Assembly: GCA_030263385.1 (NCBI GenBank)
Contig: SZOX01000005.1
Span: 122,469 to 186,468 of the forward strand
Direction of reading: 5' to 3'
DNA length: 64,000 bases
From: Zeimonas sp003577305
Lineage (GTDB): Bacteria; Pseudomonadota; Gammaproteobacteria; Burkholderiales; Burkholderiaceae_E
Shown: in pieces, positions 42,603 to 51,402 of the stretch
Layout of the letters: each line of letters begins with the position of its first letter
Numbering within the stretch: the first letter of the stretch is position 1
Notes under the pieces: model-generated
Told to the model about the DNA's origin: nothing
The model's input: only the letters and a program-made list of their open reading frames with translations
Databases searched by the model: none
Made by a program: the position numbers and the translations under genes

Positions 42603-43421
42603 ATGAACACGCAATCGCATCCCTTCGATCTCGCGATCCGGCTCGTGCCGGAAGGCGAGGACTGCTCGCGCGGCGCGACCAGCCCGGCCTACGCGAACAT
42701 GGTGGGTCCGTTCGGCGGCATCACCTGTGCAGTGCTGTTGCAGGCCGTGCTGATGCACCCGCAGCGCCAGGGAGACCCGATCGCGCTCACGGTGAATTTT
42801 GCCGCGCCGATCAGCGACGGCGCGTTTCGCATCGAAGCGCGGCCCGTGCGCACCAACCGCTCCACCCAGCACTGGGTCGTGCAACTGACGCAGGAGGACG
42901 GTGTCGCCGCTACCGCCACTGCCACCCTGGCGATGCGGCGCGACACCTGGTCGGTGCCCGAGGCGATGCCGCCGTCGGAGATACCGCCCGCATCCGCGCT
43001 CGCGCCGATGCCGCACACCGGCGCCCCGGCCTGGGTGCGCAGCTACGACCTTCGCTTTGCAGAAGGCGGCCTTCCGTCGGCGTTCGACGGTCGCGAACAG
43101 CCGCATTCGCGCAGCGAAGTGTGGGTGCGCGACGAACCGCCGCGCCCGCTCGACTTTCTGTCGCTCGCAGCGATCTGCGACAGCTTCTTTCCGCGCATCT
43201 TCCTTCGCCGCCGCACGTTCGCGCCGGTGGGCACCGTGTCGCTCACCAGTTTCTTCCATGCCGATGCGCAGATGCTGGCGCGCCAGTCCGATCGCCACGT
43301 GCTCGGGGCGGCGCGCGCGATGAACTATCGCAACGGATTCTTCGATCAGAGCGCGGAGATCTGGAGCGACGACGGCCAACTGCTCGCCAGCAGCCATCAG
43401 ATCGTCTATTTCCGCGAGTGA
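42603..43421 (+). CDS. TesB-like acyl-CoA thioesterase family protein
   Basis: 272 residues with a double hotdog pattern. The first hotdog has AYANMVGPFGGITCAVLLQAVL and ALTVNFAAPISDG. The second contains LDFLSLAAICDSFFPRIFLRR, VGTVSLTSFFHADAQ and a last strand AEIWSDDGQLLASSHQIVYF. Families of this type hydrolyse acyl-CoA thioesters. Physiological substrate unknown. It ends close to the promoter of the PadR-type regulator. Confidence 0.82.
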   Translation: MNTQSHPFDLAIRLVPEGEDCSRGATSPAYANMVGPFGGITCAVLLQAVLMHPQRQGDPIALTVNFAAPISDGAFRIEARPVRTNRSTQHWVVQLTQEDGVAATATATLAMRRDTWSVPEAMPPSEIPPASALAPMPHTGAPAWVRSYDLRFAEGGLPSAFDGREQPHSRSEVWVRDEPPRPLDFLSLAAICDSFFPRIFLRRRTFAPVGTVSLTSFFHADAQMLARQSDRHVLGAARAMNYRNGFFDQSAEIWSDDGQLLASSHQIVYFRE

Positions 43422-43447
43422 GGGGGCGACACGCCCGCCGGTCATTC

Positions 43448-43477
43448 TTGACAGACATTTACGAACGATATATCGTT
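43448..43477 (+). promoter_or_regulatory. promoter with overlapping 14-bp palindromic operator for the YqjI-like regulator
   Basis: TTGACA at 43448-43453 and TATCGT at 43471-43476, 17 bases apart, form a good sigma-70 promoter. AACGATATATCGTT (43464-43477) is a perfect palindrome that covers the minus-10 element. It lies 37 bases before the PadR-family gene. This is the layout of an autorepressed gene: a dimeric repressor on the palindrome would block polymerase. Autoregulation is inferred. Confidence 0.7.
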
Positions 43478-43513
43478 AGATCCATCATGCTTCATTCGAT
43501 GAGAGGTTCGACG

Positions 43514-44209
43514 ATGTTCGGAACACGACACGCTTCCCATTCGGGCGGCCGCCACTGCGGCGGCCCTGGTGATGGCGGGCAGGGCGGCGGCCGATTCGGT
43601 CATGGCGGTCGCGGTGACGGCGGCCGCGGCCGCGGTCGCGGTGGCCAGGGTGGCGGCGGCCAGGGTGGTGGAGGCCCTCAACGGGGCCGGGGCGTAGGGG
43701 CAGAGCGCGGTCTTCGGGGGGGTGCCGCAGCGTTCGGCACGGGCGGGCGCCGTCGGGTTTTCGCTCCCGGCGATCTGCGGCTGGTGCTGCTCTCGCTGAT
43801 CGAGGAGAAGCCGCGCCACGGCTACGAACTGATCAAGGAACTCGAGCAGAAGTTCGGCGGCGCCTATGCGCCGAGTCCGGGCTCCGTCTATCCCAATCTC
43901 ACGCTGCTCGAAGAACTGGGCCAGGTGCGCGCCTCGGCAACCGGGGGCAGCCGGCGGTTGTTCGAGATCACCCCGGAAGGCAGCGCCTGGCTGCGTGAAA
44001 ACGAAGCGGCGCTCGGGAGCGCCCTGTCGCGCATGGACATCGCCGCACGCGCGGTTTCCGGCGAGGCGCCGCCGGCGGAGTTGCGGCACGCGATGCACAC
44101 GCTTCGCACTGCGTTGATGTTTCATCGTGGCGACTGGGATGCGCGGGAAACGGAGCGCGTGCGCCGGCTCATCGAGGACGCAGCAAGCGCCATCGCGCGC
44201 AAACCCTGA
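43514..44209 (+). CDS. PadR-family (YqjI-like) transcriptional regulator with Gly/Arg-rich N terminus
   Basis: 231 residues from ATG 43514 (GAGAGG upstream); in-frame ATGs at 43487 and 43499 are less likely. The first about 75 residues are Gly-rich with Arg and His (FGHGGRGDGGRGRG) and look disordered. The PadR winged helix follows: FAPGDLRLVLLSLIEEKPRHGYELIKEL (in parts), YAPSPGSVYPNLTLLEELG and RRLFEITPEG. The layout equals E. coli YqjI, a metal-responsive repressor whose N-terminal extension is His/Cys-rich; here few His and one Cys remain. It probably controls itself through the palindrome and perhaps the RND genes downstream. Confidence 0.85.
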   Translation: MFGTRHASHSGGRHCGGPGDGGQGGGRFGHGGRGDGGRGRGRGGQGGGGQGGGGPQRGRGVGAERGLRGGAAAFGTGGRRRVFAPGDLRLVLLSLIEEKPRHGYELIKELEQKFGGAYAPSPGSVYPNLTLLEELGQVRASATGGSRRLFEITPEGSAWLRENEAALGSALSRMDIAARAVSGEAPPAELRHAMHTLRTALMFHRGDWDARETERVRRLIEDAASAIARKP

Positions 44210-44359
44210 GCGAGCCGAGGCTGCTACGCGCCGCAGGCGCGCAGCAGCAAAGAGGCGCAGCAGCCGCCCGAGCAGGCCTTCCGCAGTGACACCGTCGGCC
44301 GGGGAAGACCCGGGCGCACGGTGCTTGCTTGCGCGGTCCTTCCTTAGCTCGTAGAGTCA

Positions 44360-44390
44360 CCCGTTCTCGTGAACGGGCAGGCGAACCTGC
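44360..44390 (+). repeat. two adjacent small hairpins before the efflux operon
   Basis: CCCGTTC-TCGT-GAACGGG (44360-44377) and GCAGG-CGAA-CCTGC (44377-44390) share one base. They lie 35 bases before the membrane-fusion gene, in a 215-base spacer. They could form in the efflux mRNA leader or be a repressor-binding dyad. A further GC-rich dyad around 44231-44254 just after the regulator gene could act as a terminator. Confidence 0.4.
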
Positions 44391-44424
44391 TTCGTGCGCG
44401 CGGTCCGGAAACCGGGAAAGCGAC

Positions 44425-45507
44425 ATGGGCAAGTGGCTGGCGGCGTTGACCGCGCTGATCATCGTTTTCGGCGGCATCTTCGGCGGCAAGGCCTACCTTG
44501 ACCGCAAGGCCGCGCAGGCCGCCGCCGGCCAGAGCTGGCCAGCAGCCGCCGTGTCCACGGCGCAGGCGCAGGCGGTGCGCTGGGACATCGAACAGCGCGC
44601 GCTGGGCACGCTTCGCGCGATCGACAGCACGCAGATCACCGCGCAGCTCGCGGGCAACGTCACGCAGATCGCTTTTGCCTCCGGTGCACACGTCAGACGC
44701 GGCGATCTGCTGGTGCAACTCGACGACTCCACCCAGCAGGCGTCACTGCGTGCCAACCAGGCGCGACTGGTGCAGGCGCGCCTCGGTCTGGAACGCACGC
44801 GCAACCTGTTCCGTGACCGTGCCGTGAGCCAGCAGGAAGTCGAGAATGCGCAGATGAACTACGGCGTGACTGCCGCGGCGGTCGACAGCGACCAGGCGAC
44901 GCTGAAGAAGCTGCGCATCACGGCCCCGTTCAGCGGCGTGCTCGGCATTCGCGAAGTGAGCCTGGGCCAGTACGTGGCGCCGGGTACGGCCATCGTCACC
45001 CTGCAGCGCCTGGACCCCGTCCTGCTGGACTTCGCGCTGCCGCAGGAAATGCTCGCCAGCATCGAGGTGGGCCAGCAGGTCGCCTTCACCACCAGCGCCC
45101 GGCCGGGGGCGACGTTTCCCGGCAGGGTCACCGCCATCGCGGCGCAGGTGGATACCGATACGCGCAACGTCACGCTCCAGGCGACGCTCGCCAACAAGGA
45201 CGAGCGGCTGCTTCCCGGGCTGTTCGGCGAGGTCACGCTCGCGCTGGGCAAGACGCTGGGCGGCATCGCGGTACCACAGACCGCGATCACCTACAGCACC
45301 TTCGGCGACTCGGTCTACGTGGTCGGCGCGGGCGAACACGGCGGCCTGGTGGCACGGGCCAGGCTGGTGCACGTGCTGGCGCGCAAGGGCGAGCAGGTGC
45401 TGTTGAAAACGGGTGACCTCGAGGCCGGTGACACGGTGGTCATCGCCGGGCAGAACAAGCTGCAGGATGGCGCACCGGTCACGGTGGACAACAGTGTCAC
45501 GCCATGA
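44425..45507 (+). CDS. RND efflux periplasmic adaptor (membrane fusion protein)
   Basis: 360 residues from ATG 44425. An N-terminal anchor (WLAALTALIIVFGGIFGG) is followed by the lipoyl/barrel-sandwich halves (GNVTQIAFASGAHVRRGDLLVQLDD; LRITAPFSGVLGIREVSLGQYV) flanking a coiled-coil hairpin, and a beta-barrel with PGRVTAIAAQVDTDTRNVTLQ. It bridges the inner-membrane pump and outer-membrane factor. Its stop overlaps the pump start (ATGA). Substrate unknown. Confidence 0.94.
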   Translation: MGKWLAALTALIIVFGGIFGGKAYLDRKAAQAAAGQSWPAAAVSTAQAQAVRWDIEQRALGTLRAIDSTQITAQLAGNVTQIAFASGAHVRRGDLLVQLDDSTQQASLRANQARLVQARLGLERTRNLFRDRAVSQQEVENAQMNYGVTAAAVDSDQATLKKLRITAPFSGVLGIREVSLGQYVAPGTAIVTLQRLDPVLLDFALPQEMLASIEVGQQVAFTTSARPGATFPGRVTAIAAQVDTDTRNVTLQATLANKDERLLPGLFGEVTLALGKTLGGIAVPQTAITYSTFGDSVYVVGAGEHGGLVARARLVHVLARKGEQVLLKTGDLEAGDTVVIAGQNKLQDGAPVTVDNSVTP

Positions 45508-48500
45508 AGTTCACCGACTTCTTCATCCGCCGCCCGGCGCTCGCCACGGCGCTCAGTCTCGTGATCCTGCTGCTGGGCCTGCGTGCCTGGACGCAGATGC
45601 AGACGCGCCAGTACCCGAACATCACCAGTGCCGAGATCACCGTCACCACGGTCTACCCCGGTGCCAGCCCGGACGCGGTACAGGCCTACGTCACCGCCCC
45701 GCTGCAGCAGGCGATCGCCAGCGCGCCCGGCATCGACTACATGACGGCCACCAGCGAACAGGGGCAGTCGGTCATCACGATCGAGATGCGCCTGGGCTTC
45801 GACCCCGACGCCGCAGTGGCGCAGACGCTGGCCAAGGTCAACCAGGTGCAGAACCTGCTTCCGGCCGGGAGCCTCGCGCCGCGCATCGACTCCAAGGTCG
45901 GTGGCGCGAGCGCCAGGATGTGGATCATGTTCTACGGCGACGAACTGACGCAGGCGCAGATCAACGACTACGTGCTGCGCATCGCCAATCCGCGCATCCA
46001 CAGCGTACCCGGCGTGGGCACGACCAGCGTGGTCCCGGCCGGCACCGACCCCAGCGCCAACGCCTACGCGATGCGCGCCTGGCTCGACCCGGCGCGCATG
46101 GCGGCACGTGGCGTCACCGCCTCCGACGTGGCCAATGCGCTGGCTGCCAACAACTTCATTTCGGCCGTCGGGCAGACGCGCAACCCGCAGCAGCAGGTGT
46201 CGATCAACGCCAGCACGTCGCTGCACGACGTGGCGCAGTTCGAGCGGCTGGTGGTGCGCAACGTGGGCAACACGCCGGTGCGCCTGGCCGACGTGGCCCG
46301 GGTCACGCTGGACACGCAGAACCACAACCAGATGGCCTTCTACAACGGCCACCGGGCGGTCTCGGTCGGCGTCAACACCACGCCCGAGGCCAACGAGCTC
46401 GACGTGTCGGCCGGCGTACGCAAGGTACTCGACGAGCTGCGCCAGTCGTTGCCGCCCGGCATGCAGATCGGGTTGGCGTTCGACGCCGCGAAGTTCATCA
46501 ACGCCGCGCTCGAAGAGGTGCTGCTGACGATCGGCATCACGCTGGCGGTGGTGGTGATGGTGATCTTCCTGTTCCTGGGATCGCTGCGTTCGCTGCTGCT
46601 GCCGGCGGCGGCAATCCCGCTGTCGGTGGTGGGCGCGGGCCTCATCATGCTGGCGCTCGGATTCACGATCAACCTGCTGTCGCTGTTGGCGATCGTGCTC
46701 GCGATCGGCCTCGTGGTGGACGACGCCATCATCGTGCTGGAGAACATCCAGCGCCTGATCGACGAGGGCGAGGAGCCGCTCGCGGCCGCCATCCAGGGCG
46801 CGCGGGAACTCGCCACGCCCATCATCGTCATGACGACCACGGTGGTGGCGGTGTTCCTGCCCATCGGCTTCATGGGCGGCCTGACCGGCGCGCTGTTCAC
46901 GGAATTCGCGTTCACGCTGGTGGCAGCGGTGGTGGTCTCGGGCGTGGTCGCGCTCACGCTCACGCCCATGCTGTGCGCCAGGGTGCTGCGCAAGACGCCG
47001 GAACACGGCCTGACGCACTGGCTGGAGCACGGATTCGAGACACTGCGTCGCGGCTACGATCGCACCCTCGCGGGCGCGCTCACGATGCGCCCCTTCGTGC
47101 TGCTGGCCACCGCCTGCGTGCTGGCAGCAACCCCGGTCCTGTTCCTGGGCAGCCGCAGCGAACTGGCTCCCGACGAAGACCAGAGCATCGTCACCTACGC
47201 GGGCACCGGCCCGGCCACGGCCACGCGCCGCTACCTCGACACCTACAATGCGCAGATCCTGCAGATGCTCGGTCCGCACAACTACCCGGAAACCGATCTC
47301 GTCTGGCAGATCAGCGGCATACCGCCACAAGGCGGCGCCGGCGCCAACGCCGTGTTCGGCGGCGCCAACCTGAAGGATTGGGACCAGCGCCAGCGCACGC
47401 AGATGCAGCTCATGCCGCAGATGCAGGGCGACCTCGGCAGGGTCACGGGCCTGCAGACGGTGGCCTTTCCGCAACCGGTGCTGCCCGGCGCCTCGGGCCT
47501 GCCGATCCAGTTCGTGCTGACCTCGGCGCTCGACTATCCCGAACTCGACAAGGCCGCGGGCATGCTGATCGGCGCGGCCTACCAGAGCGGCAAGTTCGCC
47601 TTCCTGCAGAAGAACCTGCGCTTCGACGCACCGGTGATCGCGCTGGAGATCCGGCGCGACCTGGCCGCCAACCTGGGGTTGAGCATGCGCGACATCGGCC
47701 AGAACCTCGGCACGCTGCTGAGCGAGGGGCAGGTCGGGCGCTTCGAGATGGCCGGGCGCGGCTATCAGGTGATTCCCATGGTGCCCGATGCCCTGCGCGC
47801 CGACATCGATGCGATGAAGGGTTACTACCTGCGCAGCGCCAGCGGCAAGCTGGTGCCGCTGGACACCGTCGTGGACGCCAGGCAGGTCGTGCAGGCCGAG
47901 TTCCTGCCGCAGTTCCAGCAACTCAACTCGGTCACGCTGCAGGGCGTGGCCGCTCCCGGCGTCACGCTGGGCCAGGCGCTGGAGACGCTCGAGAACCTCA
48001 CGCGCAGCCAACTGCCGAGCGACTTCGCCATCGACCACGGCGGCCAGTCGCGCCAGTTCGTGCAGCAGGGCAGCGCGATCGTGCTCACTTTCGCGCTGTC
48101 GATCCTGCTCGTCTACCTGCTGATGGTGGCGCAGTTCGAGAGCTTCCGCGACCCGCTCACGGTGCTGGTGGCCGTTCCCATGTCGGTGTTCGGCGCGCTG
48201 GTGTTCATCTACTTCGGCTTCACCACGCTCAACATCTACACCCAGGTCGGGCTGATCACGCTCATCAGCCTGATCACCAAGCAGAGCATCCTGGTGGTGG
48301 AGTTCGCCAACGTGATCCAGGAAACGGAGGGCGCGAGTCCGATCGAGGCGATCAGGAAAGCCTCCAGCATTCGCCTGCGCCCCATCGTCATGACCACGGC
48401 GGCGATGGTGTTCGGGGTCGTGCCGCTGCTGCTGGCTACCGGCCCGGGGGCGGTGAGCCGCTTTGCGATCGGCCTGGTGATCGCCGGCGGCCTCTCGATC

Positions 48501-48620
48501 GGCGCATTGATCTCGCTCTACGTGGTGCCGGTGATCTACAGCTACATCGGCGTCGACAGGCGCGACCGGAATCCGGGCAACCAGGCACGCGGTGCCGCCG
48601 CACGGGAAAATCCGGCGTGA
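45504..48620 (+). CDS. RND multidrug efflux permease (HAE-1 type)
   Basis: 1038 residues with the usual twelve helices and two large periplasmic loops. Start MKFTDFFIRRPALATALSLVILLLG; proton-relay helix 4 contains LAIVLAIGLVVDDAIIVLENIQR (in parts); the N-terminal porter repeat includes TVTTVYPGASPDAVQ. The MFP gene overlaps it upstream and the outer-membrane factor overlaps it downstream (GTGA). Resembles MdtB/MexF-like drug pumps rather than heavy-metal CzcA types, since no metal motif is apparent. Confidence 0.95.
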   Translation: MKFTDFFIRRPALATALSLVILLLGLRAWTQMQTRQYPNITSAEITVTTVYPGASPDAVQAYVTAPLQQAIASAPGIDYMTATSEQGQSVITIEMRLGFDPDAAVAQTLAKVNQVQNLLPAGSLAPRIDSKVGGASARMWIMFYGDELTQAQINDYVLRIANPRIHSVPGVGTTSVVPAGTDPSANAYAMRAWLDPARMAARGVTASDVANALAANNFISAVGQTRNPQQQVSINASTSLHDVAQFERLVVRNVGNTPVRLADVARVTLDTQNHNQMAFYNGHRAVSVGVNTTPEANELDVSAGVRKVLDELRQSLPPGMQIGLAFDAAKFINAALEEVLLTIGITLAVVVMVIFLFLGSLRSLLLPAAAIPLSVVGAGLIMLALGFTINLLSLLAIVLAIGLVVDDAIIVLENIQRLIDEGEEPLAAAIQGARELATPIIVMTTTVVAVFLPIGFMGGLTGALFTEFAFTLVAAVVVSGVVALTLTPMLCARVLRKTPEHGLTHWLEHGFETLRRGYDRTLAGALTMRPFVLLATACVLAATPVLFLGSRSELAPDEDQSIVTYAGTGPATATRRYLDTYNAQILQMLGPHNYPETDLVWQISGIPPQGGAGANAVFGGANLKDWDQRQRTQMQLMPQMQGDLGRVTGLQTVAFPQPVLPGASGLPIQFVLTSALDYPELDKAAGMLIGAAYQSGKFAFLQKNLRFDAPVIALEIRRDLAANLGLSMRDIGQNLGTLLSEGQVGRFEMAGRGYQVIPMVPDALRADIDAMKGYYLRSASGKLVPLDTVVDARQVVQAEFLPQFQQLNSVTLQGVAAPGVTLGQALETLENLTRSQLPSDFAIDHGGQSRQFVQQGSAIVLTFALSILLVYLLMVAQFESFRDPLTVLVAVPMSVFGALVFIYFGFTTLNIYTQVGLITLISLITKQSILVVEFANVIQETEGASPIEAIRKASSIRLRPIVMTTAAMVFGVVPLLLATGPGAVSRFAIGLVIAGGLSIGALISLYVVPVIYSYIGVDRRDRNPGNQARGAAARENPA

Positions 48621-50131
48621 GTGCCCCCGGCAAGTCAGGCATCGGGCCTGGCGGTGGCATGCGCCGGATGCGCCCGGCACGACTGCTGATCGCCTCGGGC
48701 CTGTGCAGCGCTCTGGCCGCCTGCAGCCTCGCGCCGCATTACGAGCGGCCGCAGCTCGATCTGCCGGCTGCGCACGAACCGGTTTCGGCGCAGCAGGAAC
48801 AATCGCAACGCGAAGCGATGTGGCGTTGGTGGCGCCACTTCGACGATCCGGTGCTCGACCGGCTGATCGACGATGCGCTCGCGGACAATCTGGACATCGC
48901 ACTCCAGGCCGCCCGCGTGCGCGAGGCGCGTGCCCAGCTCGGGCTCGCGCAGGCGCAGTTCTATCCGACGCTTGGCGCCCAGGCCGACGCCACGCGCGCC
49001 AAGGCCAGCCTGGAGACGAATCCGCAGTTCAGCGCCCGCGAGCGCTTCAGCACGACCTACTCGGTGGCGGCCAGCCTGGGCTATGAACTCAACCTGTTTT
49101 CCGCGCTGGCGGGCAAGGAGGCTGCCAGCGCCCGCCTGCTGACGCAGGCCTGGTCGCAGGATGCGGTGCGCCTGGCGGTGGTCGCAGACGTGGTGGCCAA
49201 CTACATGTCGCTGCGCGATCTGCGCAGCCGGATCGCGATCACGCAGGCAACCGTCGAGGCCGATCGCGACAACCTCGCGCTCGCCCAGGCGCGCTACCGC
49301 TTCGGCGCGATCGGTCAGCTCGAGCTGGCGCAGCAGCGCGCACTGCTGGCGAGCGTGCAGGACCAGTTGCCGCGACTGCGCGAGCAAGCCGACCGGCTGG
49401 AATCGTCACTGGCTGTCCTGACGGGCAGGAGCGCGCGCGAGATCATGAACGAAGCGCCGATCGCTTCGGCCGCGCTGGACCGGACCCGCGTGCCCGATGC
49501 ATTGCCGGTGCTGCTGCCGTCGAGCCTGTTGAACCAGCGTCCCGACATTCGCGCCGCCGAGGCCATGCTGGTGGCCGCCGGTGCCAACGTCAGCGTGGCC
49601 CGGGCGCAGTACTTCCCTTCGCTGAATCTTGGCGCGCTGATCGGCAGCGCCGCCACCAGCCTTGGCAACCTGTTTGGCGCCGGCACTGCCACGGCCAGCC
49701 TGGGTGCCGGCATCGGTGGACCGATCCTGGGCTTCGGCCGCATCGAGGCAGGCGTGCAGACGGCCGAAGCACAGCGCGAGCAGGCGAGCATCGCCTATCG
49801 CCAGACCGTGCGTCAGGCGTTCAGGGAGGTGCGCGACGCGCTGCGCGCCGTCGACGCCACGCGTGAGCGCGTGGACACGGCGAGCCAGACCGTGCAGGCC
49901 TACGACGAGACGGTGCGTCTGGCGCAAGCCCGTTACGACGCCGGCATGGTGGGCCTGCAGGAGGTGCTCGATGCCCGGCGCCGGTTGTATGGTGCGCAAA
50001 TCAATCTGTCGGATGCCACGCGCGACCGGCTGGTTGCCAGCGCCAACCTGTTCAAGGCGCTGGGGGGCGGCTGGAACCCGGAAGAGGGCGCCGCAGCCCA
50101 GGTGTCGCGCGAGGCGGCAAGCGACCGATGA
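48617..50131 (+). CDS. outer-membrane efflux lipoprotein, NodT/OprM type
   Basis: 504 residues from GTG 48617, which overlaps the pump stop; ATG 48659 is an alternative. A lipoprotein signal with lipobox is visible (LIASGLCSALAACSLAPHY), the acylated Cys being in LAAC-S. Two TolC-type repeats follow with ALQAARVREARAQLGLAQAQFYP and NQRPDIRAAEAMLVAAGANV. Third gene of a tripartite efflux operon. Confidence 0.94.
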   Translation: MSAPGKSGIGPGGGMRRMRPARLLIASGLCSALAACSLAPHYERPQLDLPAAHEPVSAQQEQSQREAMWRWWRHFDDPVLDRLIDDALADNLDIALQAARVREARAQLGLAQAQFYPTLGAQADATRAKASLETNPQFSARERFSTTYSVAASLGYELNLFSALAGKEAASARLLTQAWSQDAVRLAVVADVVANYMSLRDLRSRIAITQATVEADRDNLALAQARYRFGAIGQLELAQQRALLASVQDQLPRLREQADRLESSLAVLTGRSAREIMNEAPIASAALDRTRVPDALPVLLPSSLLNQRPDIRAAEAMLVAAGANVSVARAQYFPSLNLGALIGSAATSLGNLFGAGTATASLGAGIGGPILGFGRIEAGVQTAEAQREQASIAYRQTVRQAFREVRDALRAVDATRERVDTASQTVQAYDETVRLAQARYDAGMVGLQEVLDARRRLYGAQINLSDATRDRLVASANLFKALGGGWNPEEGAAAQVSREAASDR

Positions 50132-50168
50132 AACCGCGAACCATCTTTTCGGCCTGACGTATCGGCTC

Positions 50169-50375
50169 GTGGCCGACCTTGCGAAGAACTGGATGGCGAA
50201 GGCGCATTTCCGGCTGCATCAGATCGGTGCGCTGGTTTTCTTCGTGTTCCTGTACCTGCTGCTGTCCGGGAACCTGGCGGAATCGGTCGCCGGGCCGATG
50301 GTCGGCATCGGTGGACTGCTGATGCTGCTGGGCACCCTGATCTGGACCGGCAATCTCTGGCGCAACGCAGCCTGA
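50169..50375 (+). CDS. small two-helix membrane protein (hypothetical)
   Basis: 68 residues from GTG 50169 or 60 from ATG 50193. Two hydrophobic segments: HQIGALVFFVFLYLLLSG and GPMVGIGGLLMLLGTLIWTG, joined by a short loop. It begins 37 bases after the efflux lipoprotein and could be its last operon member. No family recognised. Coding status is supported by the hydrophobic pattern and by the absence of a better frame, not by homology. Confidence 0.45.
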   Translation: MADLAKNWMAKAHFRLHQIGALVFFVFLYLLLSGNLAESVAGPMVGIGGLLMLLGTLIWTGNLWRNAA

Positions 50376-50414
50376 ACCCGCGCTGCGCCCGCGCCGGGAT
50401 CGCGTACGTCTGGC

Positions 50415-50660
50415 GCACCACCGGCGGATCGCCTGGAGACAGAGTCGAGGCGCTTTCTCGACTGGATCAATGGCGAGTCGGGCGAGTCGCCGCTGATCAA
50501 GGCGCGCTTCTGGCAGCGCTTTGCCGGTGTGCCGATAAACGAGCGCCAGGTAAAGCTGCTCGAGCGGCTGCTCGACGGCTTCGAAGGCAAGCTCGCCACC
50601 AGCAGGTGGGCCGCCATCGCCAAGTGCTCGCCGGACACCGCCCTGCGTGACATCAATGAG
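50415..50660 (+). pseudogene. internally deleted Fic-protein remnant
   Basis: The frame reads APPADRLETESRRFLDWING then IKARFWQRFAGVPINERQVK and continues to CSPDTALRDINE, with no start codon. It aligns with two separate parts of the intact Fic protein at 52910-54037: the segment before, and the winged-helix segment after, the catalytic core. The HPFDDGNGR region is deleted, apparently at an AAGGC microhomology. The last 42 bases (50619-50660) are identical to 53912-53953, after which similarity ends abruptly. Upstream identity is lower, so the copy is diverged with a recently shared end. Confidence 0.85.
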
Positions 50661-50710
50661 TCTGTCTGCGCTGCCCGGCCACGGTGGCTTGCCCATGGGC
50701 AAGCCAGCCG

Positions 50711-51040
50711 TCACACGTCGCCAGGTTCCTGCATCCACGCCGGGATGTCCCGCTGCCCGTGCAGCACACGCCAGACGTCGACGTGGTCGGGGTGCTCGAC
50801 GTAAAAGACCAGATAGGGGTATCGCGTCAGCGGCCAGGAGCGCAGGCCCGGTAAGTTCAGCTCATGGGCGTAGCGCGGCGAGCCGGTGGCCGGATGGCGG
50901 CCGATGTGCGCATAGGCTTGCTCCAGGGCGTCGATGAAGCCCAGCGCGGCCGCCTCGGCGGCTTCGGCCATGTAGTACGCCAGTGCATCCTCGATGTCCT
51001 GGTTGGCCTGCTCGCGCAGGACGACGGGCCTGGCCCTCAC
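50711..51040 (-). CDS. parE: ParE/RelE-superfamily toxin
   Basis: 109 residues. ParE-type fold: VVLREQANQDIEDALAYYMAEAAEAA (helical N terminus), HPATGSPRYAHELNLPGLRSWPL, and the terminal strands YPYLVFYVEHPDHVDVWRVLHGQRDIP, the classical ParE end. ParE toxins inhibit DNA gyrase. Its ATG overlaps the antitoxin stop (ATGA). The pair sits between the dead and intact Fic copies. Confidence 0.9.
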   Translation of the reverse strand: MRARPVVLREQANQDIEDALAYYMAEAAEAAALGFIDALEQAYAHIGRHPATGSPRYAHELNLPGLRSWPLTRYPYLVFYVEHPDHVDVWRVLHGQRDIPAWMQEPGDV

Positions 51041-51300
51041 GGCTGGCGGCGGGTCTTGCCTGTCACCTTGGCCGCGCTGCGTACCCGCTCGCGCAAGCCC
51101 TCGAAGTAGGTCTCGTTCACCGGCGCCGCGGGAGCAGACGATGCGCCCACCAGCAGCAGGTTGCGCAACTGCAGCCGGTCCTGATCGCGGCGGATCAGTT
51201 CGCGCACGTACTCACTGCTGGTGCTGTAGCCACGCTGGCTGACCTGTTCATCGACGAAGGACTTCAGGGCATCGGGCAGGGAGATGTTCATCGTGCTCAT
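51037..51300 (-). CDS. parD: ParD-family antitoxin
   Basis: 87 residues. Ribbon-helix-helix start (MNISLPDALKSFVDEQVSQRGYSTSSEYVRELIRRDQ, shown in parts: MNISLPDALKSFVDEQ, GYSTSSEYVRELIRR) for DNA binding and a C-terminal tail that neutralises ParE. A tandem TTTGGCAA repeat just upstream is the likely operator. Two possible ATGs (codons 1 and 4). Confidence 0.92.
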   Translation of the reverse strand: MSTMNISLPDALKSFVDEQVSQRGYSTSSEYVRELIRRDQDRLQLRNLLLVGASSAPAAPVNETYFEGLRERVRSAAKVTGKTRRQP

Positions 51301-51317
51301 GCCGGCAGCTTAGATGG

Positions 51318-51335
51318 TTTGGCAAAATTTGGCAA
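51318..51335 (-). promoter_or_regulatory. parDE operator candidate: TTTGGCAA direct repeat
   Basis: Two copies of TTTGGCAA separated by two A residues (51318-51325 and 51328-51335), 18 bases before the parD start codon. Ribbon-helix-helix antitoxins usually bind repeats in this position for autorepression. Assignment is by position and repetition. Confidence 0.5.
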
Positions 51336-51342
51336 GACTGCT

Positions 51343-51364
51343 CCGCTGATGTCAGCGGGGTTTT
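51343..51364 (+). terminator. intrinsic-terminator-like hairpin
   Basis: CCGCTGA-TG-TCAGCGG followed by GGTTTT on the plus strand. It lies in the parD promoter region. There is no plus-strand gene immediately upstream apart from the Fic remnant, so it may protect the TA promoter from readthrough. Confidence 0.5.
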
Positions 51365-51372
51365 CAGGCAAG

Positions 51373-51402
51373 AAAAAGGGCCCGGAGATTATCCGAGCCC
51401 TT
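51373..51402 (-). terminator. intrinsic terminator on the minus strand, downstream of the PIN gene
   Basis: Read on the minus strand, AGGGCTCGGA-TAATC-TCCGGGCCCT forms an imperfect stem followed by a T-run (TTTTTC). It is about 235 bases after the PIN-domain gene and would stop its transcript before parD. The rest of the 51403-51637 spacer holds only a tRNA T-arm-like stretch (51617-51632) and no gene I can support. Confidence 0.5.
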
